Below, one piece after another: positions 15,303-23,163 of a DNA stretch of 34,746 nt. The stretch lies in contig WREI01000021.1 in the NCBI GenBank assembly GCA_009779405.1, positions 1 to 34,746 of the forward strand, in the 5' to 3' direction. Positions within the stretch are counted from its first letter, which is position 1. The number at the start of each line of letters is the position of its first letter. The notes below the pieces were generated by a model. That model was not told the origin of the DNA. It saw only the letters and a program-made list of their open reading frames with translations, and made no database searches. Position numbers and translations under genes: made by a program. Origin of the DNA: Clostridiales bacterium (GTDB lineage Bacteria > Bacillota > Clostridia > Christensenellales > CAG-138).

Positions 15303-16367
15303 TCAGCGTTTCACGCGGGCGTTGCCGCGGTATATGCTCCAGACCTGCGCTTCGTCGGCGGGCGTGGCGTAATCGTGCAGGTCCGTCACCGCCAGCGCGC
15401 CGCTTGCCCAGGCGAATTGCAGGCATTTTTCGGGCTCCCAACCCCGATATATGCCGTAGAGCAGGCCGCCCGTAAACCCGTCGCCGCCGCCGATGCGGTC
15501 GAGCACGGGAATGGGGCGCGGCGTCTCCACAAAAAATTGTCCGTCGGCATACAGGATGGCCCCCCAGAGGTGCTCGTTGGCGGAGAGAACCTGACGCAGC
15601 GTGGTGGCGAAATATTTCACGTTCGGATAGATTTTGCGCGCCCACTCTATCATATCCCGAAATGCCCCCGTCCGGTCCGCGAGAGCCTGCCCACCCGTCT
15701 CGGGACCGCGTATCCCGAGGGCGAGCTGGAAATCCTCCTCGTTGCCCACCAGAATCTCGGCATGCTCCGCGATTTGGCGAAAGACGGCGGAGAGCTCCGT
15801 CTCGCGATTCTCCCAAAAGGAAGCGCGGTAATTCAGGTCAAAGCTGATGCGCGTATCATAGGCCTGCGCCGTCTCGGCCAGCGCGGTGCAAAAGCGCGCC
15901 GTCTGCGGGGAGAGCGCGGCAATCAGCCCGGAAAAGTGCAGGATACCCACGCCATCCTCGCCAAAGATGCGTGGGATATCGAATTCGGACAGGCGCAGCG
16001 TGCAGCCCACTTCCCCCGCGCGGTCGTTCCAAACGCGCGGTCCCCGCAGTCCGAAGCCGGAGTCGGCAATATTGAACTGATGCCGATAGCCCCAGGGACC
16101 GCCCTGCGCCACGTGCGCGCCCTCATAGCAGATATTGCGCGCCCGCAGTTCGCTCTGGATAAAGGCGGCAATGGGGCTGTCCTCCACAAATTTCGTGAGC
16201 GCCAAACATTCATGCCCCAGCGCTGCGGCGATATTGAGCACATTCGTCTCCGCGCTGGTGGCCTGCAACGTGTAATTGTGCGCCGTATGCACGCTCTGCC
16301 TGTCCGGCGGCGTAATGCGCACGCCCATGCTGGTGGGGCATGCGATGGCGTAGCGGGGTGTTTTCAT
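15303..16367 (-). CDS. PfkB-family sugar-acid kinase, KdgK-like
   Basis: This 354-residue ribokinase-fold protein has the anion-hole and base motif DRIGGGDGFTGG with Asp296, the substrate-side ISFDLNYRASFW (174-185) and the NEEDFQLALGI segment after VG (208-219), as in 2-keto-3-deoxygluconate kinases of clostridia. Instead of the usual GGAEANVA near the N-terminus it has ATSAETNVLN (36-45), a variant I associate with KdgK-like kinases of Bacillota. The start follows AAGGAG, 2 bases after the MFS stop. With no dehydratase in the operon, two substrates are possible: 2-keto-3-deoxygluconate made elsewhere, or D-gluconate from the LarA-like protein, feeding the neighbouring 6-phosphogluconate dehydrogenase. 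Confidence 0.8.
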   Translation of the reverse strand: MKTPRYAIACPTSMGVRITPPDRQSVHTAHNYTLQATSAETNVLNIAAALGHECLALTKFVEDSPIAAFIQSELRARNICYEGAHVAQGGPWGYRHQFNIADSGFGLRGPRVWNDRAGEVGCTLRLSEFDIPRIFGEDGVGILHFSGLIAALSPQTARFCTALAETAQAYDTRISFDLNYRASFWENRETELSAVFRQIAEHAEILVGNEEDFQLALGIRGPETGGQALADRTGAFRDMIEWARKIYPNVKYFATTLRQVLSANEHLWGAILYADGQFFVETPRPIPVLDRIGGGDGFTGGLLYGIYRGWEPEKCLQFAWASGALAVTDLHDYATPADEAQVWSIYRGNARVKR

Positions 16368-16369
16368 AT

Positions 16370-17611
16370 TTATGACAACTCCTTCCGAAGCAGTTTGTGA
16401 CGCATGATGAAAAACAGTACAATGGCTACGATTTCCACGGCGACGACAAAGCCCATGATAATGCCGCTTTGCTGCAGATCATAGAGCCAACCCATAAAAG
16501 CTGCCCCCACAAACAGGGCCAGCCCATAGGCGGTATTGAAGACGCCATAGCCGGTGCCGCGCTTATGGAAGGGCGTGATATCGGCGATGGCCGAACGCAT
16601 AATGGTCTCGTGCACGCTCATCACGACGCCGAAGACGACGATCCCGGCGATGATTAAAGCCTTGTTTTGGAACAGCACCAAAAATGGCATCACGAGGGTC
16701 AAAAACGGAACGGCGGTGAGCACAAGCAAACCGCCCGTCTTTTTCCCCGTCTTCTTTTTCAGACGGTCATATGCCAGGCCGACGATGAGCGCCACCACCG
16801 CGTCCACTCCCATCGCGATTGCATAGAGCAGCGTGATGGTTCCGTCGGGGAGCAGCTCTTGGGCTTTGAGATGATATCCGATGAAGCTGAAATTGACAAA
16901 GCCCAGGGTCGCAAAAAAGGTGAAGGCGGTGTAAATCCAAAAAATGCGCTGCAATTTCTTCGCCTTGCGGTCCCTTTTGGCTACTTGGGGAATCAGATTG
17001 TCCCTTCGTATCTTGCGATGCACGAAGGTAATAAACAGCATAAGCAGAACGAGCGCGATAAACAGGGTTTTATAGCCCAACTGATATTGGGGTATGCCGT
17101 TCTTTTGCGTGAGAAAGAAGATGGCGGTGAATATCATTGGTCCCGCAAAGGCGCCCAGCTGATCTAGGGCCTCCTGCAAGCCGAATGCGAAGCCGATGCC
17201 CACCTGATTCTCCGCGACCCCCGAGAGTATCGTATCCTTGGCCGGGCTGCGCAGGGCCTTGCCGATGCGCTCCATCAGCAGCAGGATAAAGAGGATGTTC
17301 CAGTTCTGCGTAAACCCGATCAGCGGCACGGAGATGAGCATCCCGTATCCGACAAAGATATAGATCCAGTGCTTCCCGTGCTTATCCGAGAAAATACCCG
17401 CAAGCAGGCGCAGGAAATAGCCCAGGAATTCGCCGATACCGAATATGAGCCCGACCTGCGCCGCACTGACGCCGAGTATGTTGAGATATTGCCCGTTGAC
17501 ACTGCGCGCAGATTCATACACCACATCACCCAGAAGGCTTATGATGCCGAACAGGATGATTACGGTGACGGCAGGTGTAATGCGCTTTTTGCGGCTGCCC
17601 AACTCTTCCAT
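16370..17611 (-). CDS. MFS transporter, 12 membrane segments
   Basis: The 413-residue protein has about 12 hydrophobic helices with the typical cytoplasmic loop SDKHGKHW between helices 2 and 3, and a charged mid-loop (about residues 196-215). A YDRLKKKTGKKTG loop marks the second half. It starts 4 bases after the iolG-like gene and ends 2 bases before the kinase. It may be a second uptake route for inositol or an exporter of an intermediate; the substrate cannot be read. It is unlike the IolT/sugar-porter family, since the PESPR-type signatures are absent. Confidence 0.82.
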   Translation of the reverse strand: MEELGSRKKRITPAVTVIILFGIISLLGDVVYESARSVNGQYLNILGVSAAQVGLIFGIGEFLGYFLRLLAGIFSDKHGKHWIYIFVGYGMLISVPLIGFTQNWNILFILLLMERIGKALRSPAKDTILSGVAENQVGIGFAFGLQEALDQLGAFAGPMIFTAIFFLTQKNGIPQYQLGYKTLFIALVLLMLFITFVHRKIRRDNLIPQVAKRDRKAKKLQRIFWIYTAFTFFATLGFVNFSFIGYHLKAQELLPDGTITLLYAIAMGVDAVVALIVGLAYDRLKKKTGKKTGGLLVLTAVPFLTLVMPFLVLFQNKALIIAGIVVFGVVMSVHETIMRSAIADITPFHKRGTGYGVFNTAYGLALFVGAAFMGWLYDLQQSGIIMGFVVAVEIVAIVLFFIMRHKLLRKELS

Positions 17612-17615
17612 AGTC

Positions 17616-18635
17616 TTAATCGGCGATTTCTGAGAGTCTCACGGGCCGCTGCTCCGCCATCGACTTCTTGCAGGCAAGCGCAAGGCGTATCGATATGCGC
17701 CCGGACTCTATGCCGACCTCAGGCTCGGTATCGTTCGCAATGCAGTCAAAGAACGCGCGAATCTCTGCCTGATAGGAGACCATATAGCGCTGCAAAAAGA
17801 ACCAGAGCGGCTTCTCCGAAACCACGCCCTCGACCGTGGAGATGACGGCGGTGGAAGCCGTATCGTTATAGCTCTGCGCACAGCCCAGTGACCCGAAGAC
17901 CTCCGCGCGCTGGTCGTAGCCATAGACGGCTTTGCGTGAATTGTCTATCAGTGCCAGCGCGCCGTTGCTGAGCCGCGCCGACACGGTGGCGGAATCGACG
18001 TCGCCCGCTTCGCCAATGGCCGGGTCTATAAGCACTGCGCCCTGCGCATAGAGCTCCTCGATTTCGTGGCCCGAGAGATAGCAGAGCATATCTAAGTCAT
18101 GGATCATCATATCCATAAAGATGCCGCCGGAACCCGCGACATAGCCCGCGGGCGGTGCCTCGGGATCGCGGGAGCTGACGCGCACAAACTGCACTTCGCC
18201 CACCTTGCCCGCCAGCACGGCGGCCCGCAGGGCGCGATAGTTGTGGTCAAAGCGGCGGTTGAAGCCGACCTGATATTTCAGATTCCTCTGCGACGCGCGC
18301 AGGGCCGCTTCCACTGCGGCGATGCGCTCCAAACTTTGGTCGATGGGCTTTTCGCAGAATACATGCTTCCCGGCTTCGATGGCTTCGATGGAGATCTGCG
18401 CGTGCGTATCGGTGGAGGAGCAAATCAGCACCGCTTCAATGCGCGGGTCTTGCAGTATCTGCTTGTAATTCCTATAAATCCCTTCAATCCCCACCTGCTT
18501 CGCCCACGCGGCGGCGGTCTCGCTGAGATAGGGATCCGCAATCGCCAGAATCCTGGCTTCGGGCACGCCCGTCAGGATGCTCTTCGCGTGCACCTGCCCG
18601 ATGCGCCCCGCGCCGATTATGCCTACGTTGATCAT
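17616..18635 (-). CDS. iolG: myo-Inositol 2-dehydrogenase (Gfo/Idh/MocA family)
   Basis: The protein has 339 residues when started at ATG 18635, where the Rossmann motif GIIGAGRIG begins and GGAGGA lies at the right distance. The longer open frame upstream has no such features. Catalytic Lys96 in CEKPID, Asp175 and His179 in FMDMMIHD correspond to Lys97, Asp172 and His176 of Bacillus IolG. NSRKAVYGYDQR is typical of inositol dehydrogenases. It oxidises myo-inositol (or scyllo-inositol) to scyllo-inosose with NAD. The start overlaps the IolO stop as ATGA, so the two are coupled. It is the entry reaction of the pathway. Confidence 0.88.
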   Translation of the reverse strand: MINVGIIGAGRIGQVHAKSILTGVPEARILAIADPYLSETAAAWAKQVGIEGIYRNYKQILQDPRIEAVLICSSTDTHAQISIEAIEAGKHVFCEKPIDQSLERIAAVEAALRASQRNLKYQVGFNRRFDHNYRALRAAVLAGKVGEVQFVRVSSRDPEAPPAGYVAGSGGIFMDMMIHDLDMLCYLSGHEIEELYAQGAVLIDPAIGEAGDVDSATVSARLSNGALALIDNSRKAVYGYDQRAEVFGSLGCAQSYNDTASTAVISTVEGVVSEKPLWFFLQRYMVSYQAEIRAFFDCIANDTEPEVGIESGRISIRLALACKKSMAEQRPVRLSEIAD

Positions 18636-19459
18636 GGTCTTCCTCCTGTTGTTTTGGTTGCCTGTAGAAAGCTTTTGCCGTAATGCGCGAGGACGTGCGC
18701 CTTTGACGGCAGGCATCTGGTTTCTAGTGCGAAGGCTCCGGCATAGCCCGCGCCGAGCAAGAAGGCCGTGAGGGCGGGGAAATCGATGCCCCCCTCGCCC
18801 GGCAGCAGGCGCCCCCTGTCCGCAAAATGGACGTGCGAGGTTACAGGCAGCGCCGCCCTTGCCGCGGACAGGAGATCGGGATCCTCCCAATCGGAATGAT
18901 AGCTGTCAAAGAGGAGACCGATCGCTTTTGGCATATTAAGCCCATGCAAAAAATCCAGCACCGCCTGCGTAGTATGCAAAAGATCGGTCTCCGTGCGGTT
19001 GATAGGTTCGATTTGCAGGCGCACCCCTTCATTCTCCGCCATCTCGCAGAGGGGGCGAAGCATCTCTGCCAGAAGTTCCTCCGTACCCGCTTCCTCCCCA
19101 AAGCCGCCGCGCAACAGCCCGACGGTGACATGGGGGCGGCCCAGCTTAGCGGACAGGCGTATATGCCCACGCAGGCTCTCGGCGGCGCGGCGGCGCGCGT
19201 CTTTGTCCGCCGCCGTCAGAAATTGCCCGTCCAAGCCGCAAATCTGCCCGGTGGAGAGGGTCACTATGGCAAGCCCGTAGCGCCCCGTCTCCGCCAACAC
19301 GGCATTTGCGTCCACCTCCGCCGGATATGCAATGGCAAGCTCCACGCCCGTCAGCTCCTGCCTTGCCACATCGGCAAACGCGGCGCGCCAGTCTTTTGCC
19401 GCATAGGGGGAGTAGGGGGTGTCGTACTGTATGGGAACCGTTTGCGCAAGTATCGGCAT
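18632..19459 (-). CDS. iolO: 5-Dehydro-L-gluconate epimerase (TIM barrel, IolO-like)
   Basis: The protein has 275 residues from ATG 19459, which follows the IolN stop by 4 bases; the ribosome binding site is weak, so coupled translation is likely. It is a xylose-isomerase-like TIM barrel with probable metal ligands Glu151 (LQIEPINR), Asp185 (LLFDSYHSD), His211 (HVHFADRGR) and Glu246 (ALETRC). Members of this family in the Thermotoga and Paracoccus inositol pathways turn 5-dehydro-L-gluconate into D-tagaturonate. The neighbours IolN, IolM and IolG match that pathway step for step, which is the main reason for this assignment over a generic sugar-phosphate isomerase. Confidence 0.78.
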   Translation of the reverse strand: MPILAQTVPIQYDTPYSPYAAKDWRAAFADVARQELTGVELAIAYPAEVDANAVLAETGRYGLAIVTLSTGQICGLDGQFLTAADKDARRRAAESLRGHIRLSAKLGRPHVTVGLLRGGFGEEAGTEELLAEMLRPLCEMAENEGVRLQIEPINRTETDLLHTTQAVLDFLHGLNMPKAIGLLFDSYHSDWEDPDLLSAARAALPVTSHVHFADRGRLLPGEGGIDFPALTAFLLGAGYAGAFALETRCLPSKAHVLAHYGKSFLQATKTTGGRP

Positions 19460-19463
19460 AGCG

Positions 19464-20585
19464 TTAGTCAATGAAGATCCCACGCCTTGGCAACTCATGT
19501 ATGCTCTTCCAACCCTCACTGAGCGGTTCGCGCAGGCAGGGCTCAAGCTCCTCCGCGGGGCGGAAGGAGAACTTGCTGGGATCGGGTACCTTGCCGGCGG
19601 GATATTTCTCGTAAATATCCTCGCACATCAATGTGAGGTATTCGCATATGGCGGCGACGGCGCGCTTCACGCGGCGGGGGTCGCCGCGCGAGGGCTTGCC
19701 GACGACGCCCTCGGGGGTGCCGAAACGCTCAATCCAGGCGTTTCCTTCCATCTCCTGCCAGCGGTTGGGGCGGTGGAAGGAGTCAACGGAACCGTCGAAG
19801 AAGCCATCCTGTAAGAAGCCGAAGTTGACGGGCGTCGCGTCCACGCAGACGCTCATATCCACCATCTCGGGGAACATCAGCAGCGCCGCGCTGGTCTCCG
19901 ACTCATCGGCGTGCACAAAGGGCGTGGACACAAAATCGGGCCGCTCGTCGCCGAGCGGATAGAAGAACTCACGCACGGCGCGGTGCCATTCGACGACACA
20001 GGCGAACGCGGGCAGTTGGTAGCGCTTGAAGAACTCCATGATGGCGCTCTCCATCATCCAGTCCTGCCCGTGGTTGTTCACGAGTATTATTTTGCGGAAG
20101 CCGTCGTCCCAAAGCCCGGCCATCACGTCGCAGAGCGTGTTGATGATGGTCGTTTCGGAGATCATCACGGTGCCGGGCATGCCGACATGGTGATAGGGAT
20201 GCCCGCCATAGTTGAGCGGCGGGAAGGCCAGTGCCACCTCGTGGCCCAATTTCGCGCTTTTGCGGCGCACGGCTTCGCAGATGAACTGCACCATAAAGGT
20301 ATCGAGACCCGAGCAGTTGTGCGCGCCGTGGTTTTCGGTGCAGCCTATCGGCACGAGCACGATATCATTCTTGCGGCGCTTCTCAATGACGGTTGCGCGG
20401 GGCGTATTCTGGATATAGCAGCCCGCCTTCCCGAGTTCGCAGGGGGAGCCGATACCGTAATCGTCCAATATCGCCTGAATCTCCTCTTCGGACGCGTCCC
20501 AAAGCCGTTTCTTCATGCGCCCGACCTTGCTGTCCTCAAAGAAGATATTGGGATAATCTGTGGTCAGATATTCCTTAAAAGCCAT
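19464..20585 (-). CDS. iolN: 3-Dehydro-scyllo-inosose hydrolase (creatininase family, IolN-like)
   Basis: The 373-residue protein is in the creatininase amidohydrolase superfamily: GCTENHGAHNCSGLDT supplies Glu84, His86 and Asp95, with the same spacing as the metal ligands of creatininase, and VNNHGQDWM carries a further His. The N-terminus with YPNIFFEDSKVGRMKKRLW is a hallmark of the IolN group. The enzyme opens the ring of the diketone 3-dehydro-scyllo-inosose to give 5-dehydro-L-gluconate. GAGGGGG precedes the ATG. It lies between IolM, which makes its substrate, and IolO, which uses its product. Confidence 0.85.
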   Translation of the reverse strand: MAFKEYLTTDYPNIFFEDSKVGRMKKRLWDASEEEIQAILDDYGIGSPCELGKAGCYIQNTPRATVIEKRRKNDIVLVPIGCTENHGAHNCSGLDTFMVQFICEAVRRKSAKLGHEVALAFPPLNYGGHPYHHVGMPGTVMISETTIINTLCDVMAGLWDDGFRKIILVNNHGQDWMMESAIMEFFKRYQLPAFACVVEWHRAVREFFYPLGDERPDFVSTPFVHADESETSAALLMFPEMVDMSVCVDATPVNFGFLQDGFFDGSVDSFHRPNRWQEMEGNAWIERFGTPEGVVGKPSRGDPRRVKRAVAAICEYLTLMCEDIYEKYPAGKVPDPSKFSFRPAEELEPCLREPLSEGWKSIHELPRRGIFID

Positions 20586-20597
20586 ACTGCCCCCTCA

Positions 20598-21797
20598 TTA
20601 ATCCATGACGCAGGTGATCTTGATGCTCTGGCGGTCGGTCTGCAGCGCCAGGATGTTTTCGGGAACCTCGTCCAGAGTGACCGTCTTGGTGATCATGGGC
20701 AGCATATCCATACCGGCGGCCATGCTCTCAATGACGCGCGGGAAGGTGCCGTGTCCGCTGTGGCCCTGCGAGCCGACAATCTTTGCGCGGCGCACCTGCA
20801 AGACCTCGCCCGTCACGGGGATCTTCGCTTCGGCGCGGGCGACGATGACGACGGTCGCGTTCAGGGTGCGGCCCTCCCAGATCGTCTTTTCGATGCCGGG
20901 ATACACGATGGTCGGCAGGCCCGAGGCTTCCAGATACAGGCTCGCGCCCATGCCGCCCGTCAGGCGCAGGACTTCCTCGGTGAAGTCAACCTTGGTGGGG
21001 TCGATGACATAATCCGCGCCCATACGCTTGGCCAGTGCGGCACGCTCGGGCTGCGGCTCGGAGACGATCACGGTCGCGCCGCCCATGGTTTTCAGTTCGC
21101 GGCAGGCGGCCATGCCGATGGGTCCCGCGCCGCAGATGACGACGTTATCGCCCGGACGTATGCCGCCGCCGCGCTCAATGACGGCGTTGTAGGCCACGCT
21201 GCAGGGCTCGATTAACGATCCGGCGAGGAAAATGTCCCGCTCATTGGTGTAGCGCTTGCGCAGGGGCTCCAAGCTCCACAGGCAGCGATCGGGCAGCACG
21301 ATATAATCGCAGAATGCGCCGTTGACGTTAAAGCCGATCTCGTCCAAGCGCTCGCAGTGGTTGGGCCAGCCGTCCGCGCAGGGCTGGCAGGAACCGCACC
21401 AGAGCATCTCTTCGGCGCAGACCAATTCGCCGCCCACAAAGGGCTTATTGGTCATCTTGTCCCGCGCGCCCGGGCCGCCTTTGACGACGACGCCCGAAAG
21501 CTCGTGTCCCAGGATGCAGGGGAAGCCGGTCAGGCCGGGATAGAAGATATAACCATCGTCCTTGGCTTGCGCCATGTGCACGTCAGACCCGCAAATGCCG
21601 CAGGCCTTGACCTTGATGAGTACCTGCCCCGGGCCGGGTTCGGGGATATCGTATTCGTCGATACTGATATGGGGATCGCGCCACACCAAGGAGCCCAGAT
21701 AGGTTTGAACCTTGTCGATGTCTTTGAAACCGAGTTTGAACTCCGGTTTCGGATCCCAAGTTGCGTGAAGGGTTACGCCGCGCATTTTCTGTGCCAT
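20598..21797 (-). CDS. iolM: scyllo-Inosose 3-dehydrogenase (zinc MDR family, IolM-like)
   Basis: This 399-residue medium-chain dehydrogenase has catalytic zinc ligands Cys66 (KACGICGSDVH) and His98/Glu99 (LGHELSG), four structural-zinc cysteines (134, 137, 140, 148) and a Rossmann core VVICGAGPIGMAA. An unusually long N-terminal part with HATWDPKPEFKLG and the IVGSQGHSGHGTFPRVIESM stretch closely follow the Thermotoga maritima inositol enzyme as I remember it. It oxidises scyllo-inosose to 3-dehydro-scyllo-inosose with NAD. A good AAGGAAGG site precedes the start; UxaE ends 31 bases upstream. Confidence 0.88.
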   Translation of the reverse strand: MAQKMRGVTLHATWDPKPEFKLGFKDIDKVQTYLGSLVWRDPHISIDEYDIPEPGPGQVLIKVKACGICGSDVHMAQAKDDGYIFYPGLTGFPCILGHELSGVVVKGGPGARDKMTNKPFVGGELVCAEEMLWCGSCQPCADGWPNHCERLDEIGFNVNGAFCDYIVLPDRCLWSLEPLRKRYTNERDIFLAGSLIEPCSVAYNAVIERGGGIRPGDNVVICGAGPIGMAACRELKTMGGATVIVSEPQPERAALAKRMGADYVIDPTKVDFTEEVLRLTGGMGASLYLEASGLPTIVYPGIEKTIWEGRTLNATVVIVARAEAKIPVTGEVLQVRRAKIVGSQGHSGHGTFPRVIESMAAGMDMLPMITKTVTLDEVPENILALQTDRQSIKITCVMD

Positions 21798-21828
21798 TTT
21801 TTCAGCCTTCCTTTTTGCGTATTTATGG

Positions 21829-23163
21829 TTAGCCCCGAAGGGGTTTACCCGTGATAAGCGAGAGGTGACGCCCTATATGCTTGTGCAACGCACAGGCGTA
21901 GGTCTCTCTTTCCCTGCGCCATAGGGCGAACAGGGCAGCCCGTAACGCGGGATTTTGCAGGATAAAACCGTAGGTGATGTGGATCAGCTGCCGCGCGTCG
22001 TCCGCGTCCAACAGGGCGGGCAGTTCCGTATCGGAGAGGGAGGGGAGGGGAGGGATGCGTGTCAAATCCGTACTGACGTGATAATACTTTCGGGCTTCCG
22101 CAAATATCTCCAGCGCATATGCGTGCGCGCGGCGGTATAAATCGGGTTCCTTTTCCGCGCAGACGCGCATCGCTTCCAACCAGTTGGTTCCGGCGGTCTT
22201 CAAATGAAAACACGTGCAGTGCTTCGCGATAATCGGAAAGACGGAAAATTTATCGGAGCCCGAATGGATGGAGAGCTTATAGCCCTCCTCCTTTGCGATG
22301 GCGGCATGGGCGATAAGCTCTCGCTCAAACTGCGCCAGATCTCCCCGATAATCGACGCCCTTTTGGAATTGCCCGCAAAAGCGCGGCGCGAGTGACGCAA
22401 AGCGTACACCCGCCCCTTGCAGCTTTTCGGCGATATAGCGGTGCTGTGCGGGCGTCGTGGGCGTTTCGGTCTCATCGATGGAAATTTCCAGCTCCGCGCT
22501 GTAGTGCCCGTCCTTGAAAAAGGTCTCCCAAATCCGAACGGCAAACGCGATGGCGGCGTCATAAATCGCCGCGTCCGTCTCGCCGTCGGCGCGTATATGT
22601 TCGCTGCAATCCAGCGTAATCATCGTATAGCCCAAATCCAGCGCGTCGCGTATATCCGCCAGCGTTTTCAGGTGGTCGCCGTCCGCGCCAAAGCCGCCCG
22701 TATAGCCGTTGCGGAACACCGCAAAGCTTGCGGCGTCCAACACGTCGGCAAAGCCGCGCCCCGTCAGTGTCAGTTCGCGAACGGACTGCTGTGCCAGCAC
22801 GGGCGCAACATTGCATTGCGCGAACGCGCGCAACAGCCCGTCCCCCGCAATGCCCAGTCGGTCGCCCACGCCGCAGCTCTGCGGGCGGGAGAGCACGGGT
22901 ACGGGCCGCGTAAAGGGAAAGAGCCTGCGCAGGACAAGCGCCGTCCCATGGGTAAGCGGCGCAACGGTATATGTGCCGTAGTCCATCCCGTGAAACGCGA
23001 CCTTGCATGCGCCGGATGCAACCAGCATATCGAAGTCGCCGGCGTCGGCCATGCAAACCAAGCCGCCGCCCTCCGCCGCGTGCACGCTCTGCGGATACAC
23101 GCCGAATCCGGCGGGGAATGCGCCCCGCCCGTATGCCGCAAAGAACGCGCTAAAATCCTTCAT
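21829..23163 (-). CDS. uxaE: D-Tagaturonate epimerase (UxaE family)
   Basis: The protein has 444 residues from ATG 23163, which overlaps the end of the permuted phosphomutase gene by 14 bases. A start at 23241 would add 26 residues that look like out-of-frame phosphomutase sequence. Family features include GVGDRLGIAG, TLDCSEHI, EISIDETETPTTPAQHRYI, a LAPRFCGQFQKGVDYRGD stretch and KLSIHSGSDKFSVFP, followed by HLKTAGTNWLEAMR. UxaE interconverts D-tagaturonate and D-fructuronate and replaces the two-dehydrogenase route in bacteria such as Thermotoga. Here it links the IolO product to the UxuB-like reductase. Confidence 0.87.
   Translation of the reverse strand: MKDFSAFFAAYGRGAFPAGFGVYPQSVHAAEGGGLVCMADAGDFDMLVASGACKVAFHGMDYGTYTVAPLTHGTALVLRRLFPFTRPVPVLSRPQSCGVGDRLGIAGDGLLRAFAQCNVAPVLAQQSVRELTLTGRGFADVLDAASFAVFRNGYTGGFGADGDHLKTLADIRDALDLGYTMITLDCSEHIRADGETDAAIYDAAIAFAVRIWETFFKDGHYSAELEISIDETETPTTPAQHRYIAEKLQGAGVRFASLAPRFCGQFQKGVDYRGDLAQFERELIAHAAIAKEEGYKLSIHSGSDKFSVFPIIAKHCTCFHLKTAGTNWLEAMRVCAEKEPDLYRRAHAYALEIFAEARKYYHVSTDLTRIPPLPSLSDTELPALLDADDARQLIHITYGFILQNPALRAALFALWRRERETYACALHKHIGRHLSLITGKPLRG

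Noticed and set aside
18636-18890. An 85-residue N-terminal extension of IolG
   Set aside because: The extension is Arg/Gly-rich and antisense-like, overlaps IolO coding sequence, and the Rossmann motif begins right after ATG 18635 with a perfect GGAGGA site.
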